A DNA stretch of 64,000 nt, taken from positions 5,332,001 through 5,396,000 of the forward strand of contig NZ_CP011254.1 of assembly GCF_001006005.1 (NCBI RefSeq), given 5' to 3'. Below are positions 35,777 through 44,710 of the stretch, piece after piece (positions within the stretch are counted from its first letter, which is position 1; each line of letters begins with the position of its first letter). This DNA comes from Serratia fonticola. GTDB taxonomy: Bacteria > Pseudomonadota > Gammaproteobacteria > Enterobacterales > Enterobacteriaceae. The translations under genes were made by a program, and so were the position numbers. The notes under the pieces were generated by a model. That model was not told where the DNA came from and did not search any database. It saw only the letters and a list, made by a program, of their open reading frames with translations.

Positions 35777-36499
35777 TCAGTTGTCCTGGGCCAGACGTGC
35801 CCGCAGGCGTTTAATTGCCTGGCTATGCAACTGGCTGACTCGCGACTCGCCCACATCAAGCACTGCGCCAATTTCCTTCAGATTCAACTCCTCCTGGTAA
35901 TACAACGTCAGCACCAGTTTTTCGCGTTCCGGCAGCGCCTCGATGGCATCGATCACCCGCTGGCGCAGATTGCCTTCCAACAGTTGATGTAGCGGATTGG
36001 CAGCTTCATGACCTTCCAGCACCGGTTCGGCGCTGTCGCCATGCTCTTCCTGCCATTCGTCGTAAGAAAATAGCTGGCTATTATTGGTGTCCAGCAGGAT
36101 CTGGCGATACTCGTCCAGCGAGACATCCAACCCCTGTGCCACCTCCATTTCGCTGGCCGGGCGGCCAAGCCGCTGTTCCAACTGCTGCATCATGCGCGCC
36201 ACTTCCCGAGCGTTGCGGCGTACGCTGCGCGGCACCCAGTCGCGGCTACGCAACTCGTCGAGCATTGCTCCGCGAATACGCTGCACGGCATAGGTCGTGA
36301 AGGCAGTTCCTTGCAGGGCATCGTAACGCTCAACCGCGTTTAACAGCCCTATTCCCCCTGCTTGCAGCAGATCGTCCAGTTCCACGCTGGCGGGCAGCCT
36401 AACCTGCAGGCGTAACGCCTCGTGGCGCACTAACGGTACGTAGCGTAGCCAGAGAGAATTTTTGTCCATGACGCCTTCGGCGGTATACAGATCGCTCAC
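35777..36499 (-). CDS. fliA: RNA polymerase sigma-28 factor FliA
   Basis: 240 aa. Region 2 is ELDDLLQAGGIGLLNAVERYD with FTTYAVQRIRGAMLDELRSRDW; region 3 is PRSVRRNAREVARMM; region 4 is LKEIGAVLDVGESRVSQLHSQAI. It directs class 3 flagellar transcription from TAAAGTTT-N11-GCCGATAA promoters, three of which were found in this window. The start is GTG, as in E. coli fliA, with only a weak ribosome site. Confidence 0.97.
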   Translation of the reverse strand: MSDLYTAEGVMDKNSLWLRYVPLVRHEALRLQVRLPASVELDDLLQAGGIGLLNAVERYDALQGTAFTTYAVQRIRGAMLDELRSRDWVPRSVRRNAREVARMMQQLEQRLGRPASEMEVAQGLDVSLDEYRQILLDTNNSQLFSYDEWQEEHGDSAEPVLEGHEAANPLHQLLEGNLRQRVIDAIEALPEREKLVLTLYYQEELNLKEIGAVLDVGESRVSQLHSQAIKRLRARLAQDN

Positions 36500-36629
36500 T
36501 ATGTCTAACCTGCGGATAACGGAGTCATGGCTATTATCCGTAGCAGGCGCAATACCAATCGTCTGAACAGCCGTACAAAACGGGCTTTATTTGTGCCATG
36601 TAAAAACTCTGACGGCAGCCGAAGACAAA

Positions 36630-36651
36630 AAACCCTGCCGAAGCAGGGTTT
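36630..36651 (-). terminator. fliC terminator
   Basis: AAACCCTGC-CGAA-GCAGGGTTT; on the minus strand it runs into TTT, 29 bases after the fliC stop. Confidence 0.93.
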
Positions 36652-36680
36652 GGATGACAAGGCTAATCGGAGAGAGTCGA

Positions 36681-37922
36681 TTAACGCAGCAGGGTCAGTA
36701 CGTTCTGGGTAGACTGGTTAGCCTGGGCCAGAACAGAGGTGCCAGCCTGTTGCAGGATGTTGGCACGGCTCATGTTGGACACTTCGGTCGCGTAGTCGGC
36801 ATCCTGAATACGAGACTGGGAAGCAGACAGGTTGTTCACTGTGCTGTTCAGGTTGTTGATAACAGAATCGAAACGGTTCTGTACCGCACCCAGGGAAGAA
36901 CGCAGGCCGTCAACTTGTGACAGAGCTTTGTCCAGTACTGCCAGTGGATCGGTGGTTTTAGGATCGGTGCTCATTTCCGCGCCTTTACTAACTTTACCGT
37001 CACCATCTACGGTAGCTTTGAAGTACTTGGCATCAGTGCCAGTGCCTTCCTGAATAACATATGACTTACCGCTATCATAAGATTTCAGATTAGCAGCATC
37101 AGCACCTGTTGGAGCTACCTCTTGTTTAACTGTCGTGGCCGAAGACAGAGTCATTGATGTAGTATCTGTTTCTGTACCGGCGATGGTGCCCACTTTGCCT
37201 GTGGCATTGTCAATGGTGGCTTTATAAGACTTACCATCAGCGCCGATGGCATACAGATCGCCAGTTGCATCATCTGTTTTGTAACTGGCTGGAGCAGCAC
37301 CGCCAGCTTGCTTGCCATCGCTATCGATAGCCAAGGTTTTACCCGTTGCTATTGTAGTTGGAGCCGCTCCAACTTTACCAACATCAACACCATCAGCAAC
37401 ACTGAATTTATCCAGGCCCAAAGTGCTGGCATTGATATTTTTCAGATCGATATCGATGGTTTCGCCATCGTTAGCACCTACCTGAATAGTCAGCTTCTGG
37501 TCACCGCTCAGCACTTTCACGCCGTTGAAATCGGTCTGCTCTGAAATACGGTTGATTTCGTTCAGACGCTGGGTGATTTCGTCCTGGATTGACTGCAGGT
37601 CGCTAGAAGAGTTAGAACCGTTCTGAGACTGTACGGTCAGACGACGGATGTTCTGCAGGTTGTCGTTGACTTCGTTCAGTGCGCCTTCAGTGGTCTGCGC
37701 CAGAGAGATACCGTCGTTAGCGTTACGAGAAGCCTGAGTCAGGCCCTTGATGTTAGCGGTGAAACGGTTAGAGATCGCCTGACCCGCAGCATCATCCTTC
37801 GCGCTGTTGATACGCAGACCGGAAGACAGACGCTCGATAGCGGTCCCCAGAGAAGACTGAGATTTGTTCAGGTTGTTCTGCGCCATCAACGACAGGCTGT
37901 TGGTATTAATTACTTGTGCCAT
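36681..37922 (-). CDS. fliC: Flagellin FliC
   Basis: 413 aa. The D0/D1 ends are conserved (MAQVINTNSLSLMAQNN, IERLSSGLRINSAKDDAAGQ and, at the C-terminus, ISQSRIQDAD-like SQSRIQDADYATEVSNMSR with QANQSTQNVLTLLR). The centre, about 175-310, is the surface-exposed variable domain, rich in Thr, Ala, Gly and Lys and containing repeated SDGK/ADGK/GDGK turns. Only one flagellin gene is present here. It is transcribed from a sigma-28 promoter. Confidence 0.97.
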   Translation of the reverse strand: MAQVINTNSLSLMAQNNLNKSQSSLGTAIERLSSGLRINSAKDDAAGQAISNRFTANIKGLTQASRNANDGISLAQTTEGALNEVNDNLQNIRRLTVQSQNGSNSSSDLQSIQDEITQRLNEINRISEQTDFNGVKVLSGDQKLTIQVGANDGETIDIDLKNINASTLGLDKFSVADGVDVGKVGAAPTTIATGKTLAIDSDGKQAGGAAPASYKTDDATGDLYAIGADGKSYKATIDNATGKVGTIAGTETDTTSMTLSSATTVKQEVAPTGADAANLKSYDSGKSYVIQEGTGTDAKYFKATVDGDGKVSKGAEMSTDPKTTDPLAVLDKALSQVDGLRSSLGAVQNRFDSVINNLNSTVNNLSASQSRIQDADYATEVSNMSRANILQQAGTSVLAQANQSTQNVLTLLR

Positions 37923-38017
37923 AATTTGCTTTCCTTACGAATCAGTTGCGACGTTCGCATTCACAATTAAAGGGTTCGGACCTTGTTGGTCCACGGCGTC
38001 AACCACCGTCTCCTCAG

Positions 38018-38044
38018 GTATCGGCGCTCCCCCCGCAACCTTTA
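38018..38044 (-). promoter_or_regulatory. Sigma-28 promoter of fliC
   Basis: Read on the minus strand: TAAAGGTT-N11-GCCGATAC, seven of eight in each half of the FliA consensus. It is about 95 bp upstream of the fliC ATG. Confidence 0.88.
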
Positions 38045-38137
38045 GATTTTTTTTGCGTTTTTTTCACTTTTCGCCAATGGCGCGAATAACGCTGTTTTTC
38101 CCTCTTCTACTGCGCCATCGTTTTTTCTATTTACCCG

Positions 38138-38164
38138 TAAACTTTTTGAATACTGAGCCGATAA
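38138..38164 (+). promoter_or_regulatory. Sigma-28 promoter of fliDST
   Basis: TAAACTTT-N11-GCCGATAA: perfect -10 and one mismatch in -35, 41 bp before the fliD ATG. Confidence 0.92.
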
Positions 38165-38205
38165 CGCATAGAGCGTAAAAGTCATTGACCATAGGAGAAT
38201 CACGA

Positions 38206-39609
38206 ATGGCATCGATTAGTTCATTAGGCATCGGCTCAGGGCTGGACCTCAACGGCTTGCTGGACAAGCTGAGCAAGGCGGAACAACAACGTCTGACACC
38301 TTATACTACCCAGCAAACCAGCTATAACGCCAAGCTGACCGCCTACGGCACGCTGAAAAGCTCGCTGGAAAAATTCGATAACCTGAGCAAGGATTTGGCC
38401 AAGCCAGAATTCTTTAACAATACTACTGCCACCACTCACGATCAGTTTAACGTGACTACCAACGCCAAATCGGTCCCGGGTAACTACAGCGTCGAGGTTC
38501 TGCACCTGGCGCAGCCGCAAACCTTGACGACAAAGGCGGATATTAAAGATCAAGCGGAGAAACTGGGCACTAGTGGCGCCAGCGATCGTTCGATTTCGAT
38601 CACCGCCGGCAACCCGCCCAAAGAGGTCAAAATCCCGCTGGGTGACGATCAAACCTCACTGCTGGAAATGCGCGATGCGATTAACGGCGCCAAGGCCGGG
38701 GTAAACGCTACCATCATGCGCGTAGGCGACAACGAATATCAGTTGGCCATCAGTTCCTCCACTACCGGCGAAAACAATACGGTTAAGGTGCAGGTTAACA
38801 ATGACGATAAACTGGGGGCGATCTTAAATTATGATCCTACCAGCACCAGCAACGCGATGAAGGAAACGGTCAAAGGCCAGGATGCCGAGTTGACCATTAA
38901 CGGCACCACCATCAAGCGCAGTACCAATTCGATCGCCGACGCCCTGCAAGGGGTGACGCTGGATCTGAAAACCACCACCAAACCGGGCGAACCGCAGAAC
39001 CTGGTGGTCACCGCCGATAAAAGCGGCACCTCGGACAAGGTCAAGGCTTGGGTTGATAGCTATAACTCGCTATTGGATACCTTTAATTCCCTGACCAAAT
39101 ACACCCCGGTCAAGAGTGGCGAAGAGCAGAACGCCAAAAACGGGGCATTGCTGGGCGACAACACGCTGCGCGGCATCCAATCCTCAATTAAGAGCGCGCT
39201 CAGCGCCGCACAGGACAATCCAGAGCTGAAGGGCCTGGGTAACCTGGGTATTACTACCAATACCAAAACCGGCAAACTGGAATTGGACAGCGACAAGTTG
39301 AAAAAAGCTATCGATGAAAAACCCGATCAGGTAGCCAATTTCTTCGCTGGAGATGGTAAGGAGAGCGGTATGGCAACGGAAATCCACAATGAGATCCAAA
39401 ACTATATCAAGGCCGGTGGCGTGATTGAGAACTCGACCAAGAGTATCAACACCAACCTCGACCGTTTGAATACCCAAATCACCCGCGTGACCGAAAGCAT
39501 TCAAAACTCCATCGATCGTTACAAACAGCAATTTGTTCAGTTGGATACCATGATGTCGAAACTGAATGGTACCAGTAATTATTTAACCCAACAGTTCACG
39601 TCTAAATAG
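38206..39609 (+). CDS. fliD: Flagellar filament cap FliD
   Basis: 467 aa. The N-terminal SSLGIGSGLDLNGLLDKLSKAEQQRL and C-terminal coiled regions flank the cap domains. It forms the pentameric cap that folds exported flagellin. The start MASISSLG has AGGAG eight bases upstream; an earlier ATG would add seven residues. It is divergent from fliC and first of fliDST. Confidence 0.96.
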   Translation: MASISSLGIGSGLDLNGLLDKLSKAEQQRLTPYTTQQTSYNAKLTAYGTLKSSLEKFDNLSKDLAKPEFFNNTTATTHDQFNVTTNAKSVPGNYSVEVLHLAQPQTLTTKADIKDQAEKLGTSGASDRSISITAGNPPKEVKIPLGDDQTSLLEMRDAINGAKAGVNATIMRVGDNEYQLAISSSTTGENNTVKVQVNNDDKLGAILNYDPTSTSNAMKETVKGQDAELTINGTTIKRSTNSIADALQGVTLDLKTTTKPGEPQNLVVTADKSGTSDKVKAWVDSYNSLLDTFNSLTKYTPVKSGEEQNAKNGALLGDNTLRGIQSSIKSALSAAQDNPELKGLGNLGITTNTKTGKLELDSDKLKKAIDEKPDQVANFFAGDGKESGMATEIHNEIQNYIKAGGVIENSTKSINTNLDRLNTQITRVTESIQNSIDRYKQQFVQLDTMMSKLNGTSNYLTQQFTSK

Positions 39610-39632
39610 GCGCGTTAACCAGGTAAAATAGC

Positions 39633-40043
39633 ATGTACAACCGCAGCGGAACCCAGGCTTACGCCCAGGTTAGTGTAGAAAGTGGCGTGATGGGTGCCAG
39701 CCCGCACCAGCTCATCGTGATGCTATTCGACGGGGCGCTCAGCGCCCTGCTTCGTGCACGCATCCTGATGAATCAGGGGAATATCGCCGGCAAGGGGCTG
39801 GCGATCTCAAAAGCGATTAATATCATTGATAACGGGCTAAAAAATGGCCTCAATCATGAACAGGGGGGGGAGATCGCCGATAATCTCGCCGCCTTATATG
39901 ACTATATGAAACGCCGTCTGATGCAGGCCAACCTGCACAATGATGTGGCAGCCCTTGACGAGGTCAGCGGGCTGCTGGAGAACATTGCCGACGCCTGGCG
40001 CCAAATTGGCCCAAATTATCAACCCGTTCAGGACGGCGTATAA
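39633..40043 (+). CDS. fliS: Flagellin export chaperone FliS
   Basis: 136 aa helical bundle with the typical start [19 protein letters not shown], and [14 protein letters not shown]. It binds the C-terminus of FliC to prevent premature polymerisation. It lies 23 bases after fliD. Confidence 0.95.
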   Translation: MYNRSGTQAYAQVSVESGVMGASPHQLIVMLFDGALSALLRARILMNQGNIAGKGLAISKAINIIDNGLKNGLNHEQGGEIADNLAALYDYMKRRLMQANLHNDVAALDEVSGLLENIADAWRQIGPNYQPVQDGV

Positions 40044-40411
40044 TGGAACACCACCAACAACTGCTATCGGCCTATCAACAGATCCATACCCTGAGCGAGC
40101 AGATGATCACACTGGCACAGGCTGGCCAGTGGGATGCGCTGATTGAAATGGAGATCACCTACGTCCAGGCGGTAGAAAAAACCGCCCAACTGGCGGGTTT
40201 CCCTGAGCCGTCTTCGACCTTGCAGGATATTTTACGCAGTAAATTGCAGCAAATCCTCAGCAACGAAACCGAAGTGAAGCGACTGATGCAGCTACGCATG
40301 GACGAATTAACGGTTTTGATCGGGCAGTCTACCCGCCAGAGCGCGGTCAACAGCACCTACGGTCAATTCCATGACCGCGCTTTGCTGCTTGGTGAGCCGC
40401 AATCAAGATAA
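40043..40411 (+). CDS. fliT: FliT chaperone / FlhDC inhibitor
   Basis: 122 aa. Mainly helical; [30 protein letters not shown] and the C-terminal region resemble enteric FliT. It binds FliD and, in Salmonella, inhibits FlhDC. The start overlaps the fliS stop by one base (TAATG), indicating coupled translation. Confidence 0.92.
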   Translation: MEHHQQLLSAYQQIHTLSEQMITLAQAGQWDALIEMEITYVQAVEKTAQLAGFPEPSSTLQDILRSKLQQILSNETEVKRLMQLRMDELTVLIGQSTRQSAVNSTYGQFHDRALLLGEPQSR

Positions 40412-40525
40412 ATCTTATGTTTAACCGCCTGTCCTAAGTAATTAATAGGATAAAACACTATTATTATCCCGTTGCACCATAATATAAACGCATGAGATTT
40501 GAATAATTCGTATGGCAGGTAATGC

Positions 40526-40612
40526 ATGAAAATGCAAACCGCTGGCACTATTGCCGATTTAATGGATAACACTTATCCCGACACGGACGTTTTCTGTTCA
40601 ACAGGAAACTGA
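40526..40612 (+). CDS. Possible 28-codon ORF between fliT and the AraC-type gene
   Basis: Short ATG frame (MKMQTAGTIADLMDNTYPDT...) preceded by GGCAGGTA. There is no family resemblance, the ribosome site is moderate, and chance is a good alternative. The remaining 40412-40724 sequence is AT-rich and presumably carries the promoter of the regulator gene. Confidence 0.2.
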   Translation: MKMQTAGTIADLMDNTYPDTDVFCSTGN

Positions 40613-40724
40613 TTCTTGACAAGTAAATTACCGAGTTGTGATCGGCAACAGGCGAAAAAATGTTGCTCCAGCCCCCAGCAAAGCGTAAAGATATTCGTAG
40701 ATAATAACGATGAAATGAATATTG

Positions 40725-41594
40725 ATGGAACGCTTAATTAATTTTTGTCCTGGGATCGGTGCTTCAGCACACATCATTCAGCATACTGAACTGCGACTTC
40801 CGTCGCTCTATTTTGAGCAGACGCATCTGTTTTTGATCCAGCAAGGGCAAACACGTATACAGTGGCAGCAGCGGGAGGTGGTAGCTCGCGCTGGGGAGCT
40901 GTTGATCATAGAAGGTGGGCTAACCGCCGATGTGATTAATAGCCTTTCAGACAGCGGAATATTCAGCTGCCAGCTGCTGATTTGCGATCCCTTGCTGTTT
41001 GATACGCTAGCTAATGCGCCTATCGCGCCGCCGCCGCTCCCTTTCACCGGCGTCACTACGCTGACGAAGCTGCCCTGCCCGTTTTTGCACAGTTTTGAAA
41101 CCGCGGCGCTGGCACTGACGCTGCACGATCGTTTCCCCCAGATGATTATCCGCCATAAGATGTGCGAAATCCTACTGTGGCTGGCACACCTGGGGATCCG
41201 ATTCACTCACCAGGAAGCCAATAATCTGACCCAGCAGGTGCGCCGCTTGCTGGCAAGCGATCCGCAACGGATTTGGACCGCCGCCGAAGTGGCTGAGAAT
41301 CTGATGATGAGCGAGGTGGTGCTGCGGCGTAAACTGTCGGCGGAGAATAGCGCCTTGCGCAGCCTGATGATCGACGTACGTATGAGCCGCGCGCTGCTGT
41401 TATTGCAGGCCACAGACTGGCCGATTTCCGCCATTGCACAATATGTAAGCTATGAGAGTTCTTCCCGTTTTGCCGAACGCTTCCGTAAACGATTCGGCTT
41501 CGCGCCTACCGCCATCCGTGGGCACCAGCGAATTATGCAGCCCACCGCCGCGCAGCCCCCGGCATATCCATGGCTAAATACGGTAGAGGAATAA
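40725..41594 (+). CDS. AraC-family transcriptional regulator
   Basis: 289 aa from ATG 40725 (a TTG one codon earlier is possible). The N-terminal cupin-like domain reads LYFEQTHLFLIQQGQTRIQW with VARAGELLIIEGG. The C-terminal double helix-turn-helix (about 185-275) reads IWTAAEVAENLMMSEVVLRRKL and PISAIAQYVSYESSSRFAERFRKRFGF. The organisation resembles GadX/InvF-type virulence or stress regulators, but a target cannot be named. It lies inside the flagellar locus between fliT and fliE, so control of motility is possible. No strong ribosome site was seen. Confidence 0.87.
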   Translation: MERLINFCPGIGASAHIIQHTELRLPSLYFEQTHLFLIQQGQTRIQWQQREVVARAGELLIIEGGLTADVINSLSDSGIFSCQLLICDPLLFDTLANAPIAPPPLPFTGVTTLTKLPCPFLHSFETAALALTLHDRFPQMIIRHKMCEILLWLAHLGIRFTHQEANNLTQQVRRLLASDPQRIWTAAEVAENLMMSEVVLRRKLSAENSALRSLMIDVRMSRALLLLQATDWPISAIAQYVSYESSSRFAERFRKRFGFAPTAIRGHQRIMQPTAAQPPAYPWLNTVEE

Positions 41595-41620
41595 CAACGG
41601 CAGGCTGAGGATGTGACGAA

Positions 41621-41637
41621 GGCCACCCAGAGTGGCC
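41621..41637. terminator. Small hairpin between convergent AraC-type gene and small membrane ORF
   Basis: GGCCAC-CCAGA-GTGGCC, 27 bases after the regulator stop. No T-run on either strand, so only a weak terminator candidate. Confidence 0.4.
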
Positions 41638-41643
41638 CGTACA

Positions 41644-41739
41644 TCAGTTGAACTTAACTAACACATAGATTAATGCGGCCAACACAATTAACATAACGAT
41701 GCTGAAAAAACGCCATCTCACTTCACTTTTAGTGCTCAT
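41644..41739 (-). CDS. Putative 31-aa single-pass membrane protein
   Basis: MSTKSEVRWRFF followed by one hydrophobic helix (SIVMLIVLAALIYVLV) and KFN: a basic N-terminus and a short C-tail, so probably N-in. AGGAAAGGTG lies directly before the ATG, a convincing ribosome site. A longer in-frame version from 41883 has no such site and is less likely. No family was recognised. It is convergent with the AraC-type gene. Confidence 0.55.
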   Translation of the reverse strand: MSTKSEVRWRFFSIVMLIVLAALIYVLVKFN

Positions 41740-42090
41740 CACCTTTCCTGAGTAAATACTATTAGCGCGATTATTTCCGTAGAAGAAATAACATCCTTGC
41801 CAAAGCTGTGCATCGTTCATCTTATCCACAACAGCATCAGCAGACTCCAAAGTACGATCAAAAAAATAACAACCACCGTACATTAGGAATTAGGTCTTTC
41901 AATAAAATAGAGGTATTTCTTTAAGTTACACAGTTCGCGGTTTTCTGCCAGTGCTTGAATGAGACTCAATTGCCTCACCGTCGGCCTATACTTTTTGCGT
42001 GGGCCAAAAGCAACAGAGAATGACTCCACTCAAAAATATGAGATAGTTCCTTGACGCCATAAGGATATATCTAATTTATATCCCGGTTAA

Positions 42091-42120
42091 TTGACATTTA
42101 GGACAATAACTACAAATATT
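42091..42120 (+). promoter_or_regulatory. Candidate sigma-70 promoter of the 47-aa ORF
   Basis: A perfect -35 TTGACA (42091-42096) and a weak -10 AATATT after 18 bases, ending 35 bases before the start codon. 41740-42090 contains no other feature. Confidence 0.5.
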
Positions 42121-42154
42121 AGCTTAATTAACCAATTTCAAGGAGGATAAGATA

Positions 42155-42298
42155 ATGGAGTATTTGGTAGCATCACTGACTGTTTTATGCCTTTTTTCCT
42201 TTAAGAAACACGCCAAAGTTATTGATAGTAAAAAGATTGGTGTTGCCCATAAAAAACACCGTCGACGCTCAAGACACCGGCTTGCCATGATTTATTGA
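42155..42298 (+). CDS. Uncharacterised 47-aa basic small protein
   Basis: It begins MEYLVASLTVLCLFSFKK, a short hydrophobic segment, and continues into a strongly basic tail (AHKKHRRRSRHR) ending in MIY. AAGGAGGA eight bases before the ATG is a near-perfect Shine-Dalgarno, and a TTGACA promoter lies upstream. The short hydrophobic stretch plus a cationic tail could suit membrane or nucleic acid contact, but no family was recognised and function is unknown. It lies between the AraC-type gene and fliE. Confidence 0.6.
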   Translation: MEYLVASLTVLCLFSFKKHAKVIDSKKIGVAHKKHRRRSRHRLAMIY

Positions 42299-42388
42299 TT
42301 AGGCAAATGGGTCGAAAACCACTGAGAATCACATTAGGGAGGCTTACGCCAATACAGAGCTTGCGCTAAAGCCACCCTTTATTTACCG

Positions 42389-42703
42389 CTACACCGCCAT
42401 ATTCATCACGTCTTGATAAGCCGCAACCAGTTTATTACGCACCTGCACTCCCAGTTGCAAAGACACCGAAGACTTCTGCAGATCGACCATCACGTCGTTC
42501 AAACTGATACCCGGCACTCCCAATTCAAAATTCTGTGCTTGCTGGCGCGCAGTTTGTTGAGTCTCGCTGATCTTACCGAGAGCCGCCTTTAACTCATTGG
42601 CAAAGCTTGCTCCCTGCACCGGATCGTTTTGTCGCAGCGCTCCGGCCTGAACTGCCGTGGCTTGCAACTGCTGCACCACTCCTTCAATACCCTGAATTGC
42701 CAT
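42389..42703 (-). CDS. fliE: Flagellar rod/MS-ring adaptor FliE
   Basis: 104 aa, as in E. coli. [15 protein letters not shown] at the N-terminus and [38 protein letters not shown] at the C-terminus (split here as two blocks: [15 protein letters not shown] and [15 protein letters not shown]) are typical. It joins the MS ring to the rod. GAGG precedes the second of two adjacent ATGs. It is divergent from fliF. Confidence 0.95.
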   Translation of the reverse strand: MAIQGIEGVVQQLQATAVQAGALRQNDPVQGASFANELKAALGKISETQQTARQQAQNFELGVPGISLNDVMVDLQKSSVSLQLGVQVRNKLVAAYQDVMNMAV

Positions 42704-42724
42704 CATGACCTCGTCACTTCATTC

Positions 42725-42765
42725 ATACCCTATGGATTTCAAGCGGTGGCCTGAAAGACGGCGGG
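42725..42765. repeat. Internally deleted ERIC repeat in the fliE-fliF promoter region
   Basis: ATACCCTATGGATTTCAAG joined to CTGAAAGACGGCGGGA through a few bases: both ERIC ends, middle lost. It lies 22 bp upstream of the fliE start, probably within the fliE leader. No flagellar class 2 promoter could be called with certainty in 42766-42950. Confidence 0.75.
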
Positions 42766-42965
42766 AAAACCGCGCCTTCATTCGCCTGCATGATCCCGAT
42801 GCTGAACACCCTACCACAGTGTTTTCCGGTTAAAGCGGCTAATTAACTGCAAAAACACCGGTTTATCGGGCCATCAAAATTTGCCCCTAGAGCAAATAAT
42901 GGCATGCCCAAAAATGGGGGCGCTTTTGTTAGGCCGTAAAGAACTGAGTATTCAGGGAGTCTGTT

Positions 42966-43025
42966 TTGTCATCACACAACAACGCTAGCCATACCTCGAA
43001 CCCACCAGAGTGGGTACCAGCATGA
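42966..43025 (+). CDS. Short upstream ORF overlapping the fliF start
   Basis: 19 codons from TTG ([18 protein letters not shown] after the first residue), with AGGGAG six bases upstream, ending in TGA that overlaps the fliF ATG as ATGA. It may couple translation to fliF, or be the true FliF N-terminus separated by a one-base indel. See findings. Confidence 0.35.
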   Translation: MSSHNNASHTSNPPEWVPA

Positions 43026-44710
43026 ATGGTGAAAGCCGTGATAACGGCCTGCTGGCCCTATGGAATCGCCTGCGTGCCAACCCTAAAATTCCACTGCTGA
43101 TCGCGGCCTCGGCGGCGATCGCCATCGTGGTTGCGCTGACGCTATGGGCCAAAAGCCCGGATTACCGCGTGCTGTACAGCAATCTCAACGATCGCGACGG
43201 CGGCGCTATCGTCACGCAACTCACGCAGATGAACATCCCCTATCGCTTTACCGAGAACGGCTCTGCGTTGATGATCCCGGCGGAAAAGGTGCATGAAACC
43301 CGCCTGCGTCTGGCGCAACAGGGGCTGCCTAAGGGAGGCGCCGTCGGCTTTGAACTGCTGGATCAGGAAAAATTCGGCATCAGCCAGTTCAGCGAGCAGA
43401 TCAACTACCAGCGCGCGCTGGAAGGCGAACTGTCACGCACTATCGAATCCCTGGGGCCGGTACAGAATGCCCGTGTGCATCTGGCGCTGCCTAAGCCTTC
43501 GCTGTTTGTGCGCGAACAAAAGAACCCTTCGGCTTCAGTAACGCTAACGCTGCAACCTGGCCGCACCTTGGACGACGGCCAGATCAATGCCGTGGTGTAT
43601 ATGGTGTCCAGCAGCGTGGCCGGTTTGCCGCCGGGCAACGTCACGGTGGTCGATCAGGCTGGCCGCTTGCTGACCCAATCCGACGGCACCGGGCGCGATC
43701 TCAATGCCGCACAGCTGAAGTACGCCAATGAGGTTGAGAACCGCTATCAGCGCCGTATTGAAGCCATTCTGGCACCGATTGTCGGCAGCGCGAACGTGCG
43801 TGCACAGGTAACGGCACAAATCGATTTCTCCACCCGCGAGCAAACCGACGAACAGTACCAGCCCAACCAGCAGCCGGATAAATCCGCGATACGCTCCAGA
43901 CAGTTCAGCCAGAGTGAACAGAACGGCGGGCAACCGATCGGCGGCGTACCGGGTGCCCTTTCCAACCAGCCGAGTGCAGCACCGACTGCACCGATAGAAA
44001 CACCAAAAACTACGGCTGCGGGCAATACTAATACTCCCGCCACGGCAAACAATGCCAATAACAGCACCCGTACCGGGGCTAGCGGTAACGTAGCGCAAAA
44101 CAGTCGCCGTGATGAAACCACCAACTATGAGGTGGATCGCACCATTCGTCATACCCAGCACAAGGCTGGGGCGGTGGAACGCCTGTCGGTCGCCGTGGTG
44201 CTCAACACCCTGGGCACCGATAAGGACGGCAAACCGCTGCCGATGAGCAAAGAACAGTTGGCCCAGGTGGAGTCGCTGGTCCGTGAAGCGATGGGTTACT
44301 CCAGCAGCCGTGGCGATACGCTTAACGTGGTCAACACCCAGTTCAACGATGTAGAGCAGACCGGCGGCGAGTTGCCTTTCTGGCAGTCACAGTCGTTTAT
44401 CGATCAGTTGTTCAACGCCGGCCGCTATTTGCTGGTGCTGCTGGTGGCCTGGATCCTGTGGCGCAAGCTGGTTCGCCCACAGCTGCAAAGCCGTCAGCTC
44501 GCACAACAGGCCGCGATCACCGCTGCCAAGGCGCCAGCTAGCCGCCCGGCGGAGGTCAACAAGCCAAGTCATGAAGAGCAGGCGCTGCATAAGAAATCAC
44601 AGCAGCGCGTCAATGCTGAAGTCCAGGGCCAGCGGATCCGCGAACTGGCAGATAAAGATCCACGCGTGGTCGCCCTGGTGATCCGCCAATGGATGAGTAA
44701 CGAACTATGA
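43022..44710 (+). CDS. fliF: Flagellar MS-ring protein FliF
   Basis: 562 aa from ATG 43022. N-terminal membrane helix [20 protein letters not shown]; YscJ-like ring-building motifs ([35 protein letters not shown]); a disordered Asn/Thr/Ala-rich periplasmic stretch at about 290-360; a C-terminal helix [15 protein letters not shown] and the FliG-binding tail ending IRQWMSNEL. The start has only a weak ribosome site; a GTG four codons upstream is possible. First gene of the fliFGHIJK run. Confidence 0.95.
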   Translation: MNGESRDNGLLALWNRLRANPKIPLLIAASAAIAIVVALTLWAKSPDYRVLYSNLNDRDGGAIVTQLTQMNIPYRFTENGSALMIPAEKVHETRLRLAQQGLPKGGAVGFELLDQEKFGISQFSEQINYQRALEGELSRTIESLGPVQNARVHLALPKPSLFVREQKNPSASVTLTLQPGRTLDDGQINAVVYMVSSSVAGLPPGNVTVVDQAGRLLTQSDGTGRDLNAAQLKYANEVENRYQRRIEAILAPIVGSANVRAQVTAQIDFSTREQTDEQYQPNQQPDKSAIRSRQFSQSEQNGGQPIGGVPGALSNQPSAAPTAPIETPKTTAAGNTNTPATANNANNSTRTGASGNVAQNSRRDETTNYEVDRTIRHTQHKAGAVERLSVAVVLNTLGTDKDGKPLPMSKEQLAQVESLVREAMGYSSSRGDTLNVVNTQFNDVEQTGGELPFWQSQSFIDQLFNAGRYLLVLLVAWILWRKLVRPQLQSRQLAQQAAITAAKAPASRPAEVNKPSHEEQALHKKSQQRVNAEVQGQRIRELADKDPRVVALVIRQWMSNEL

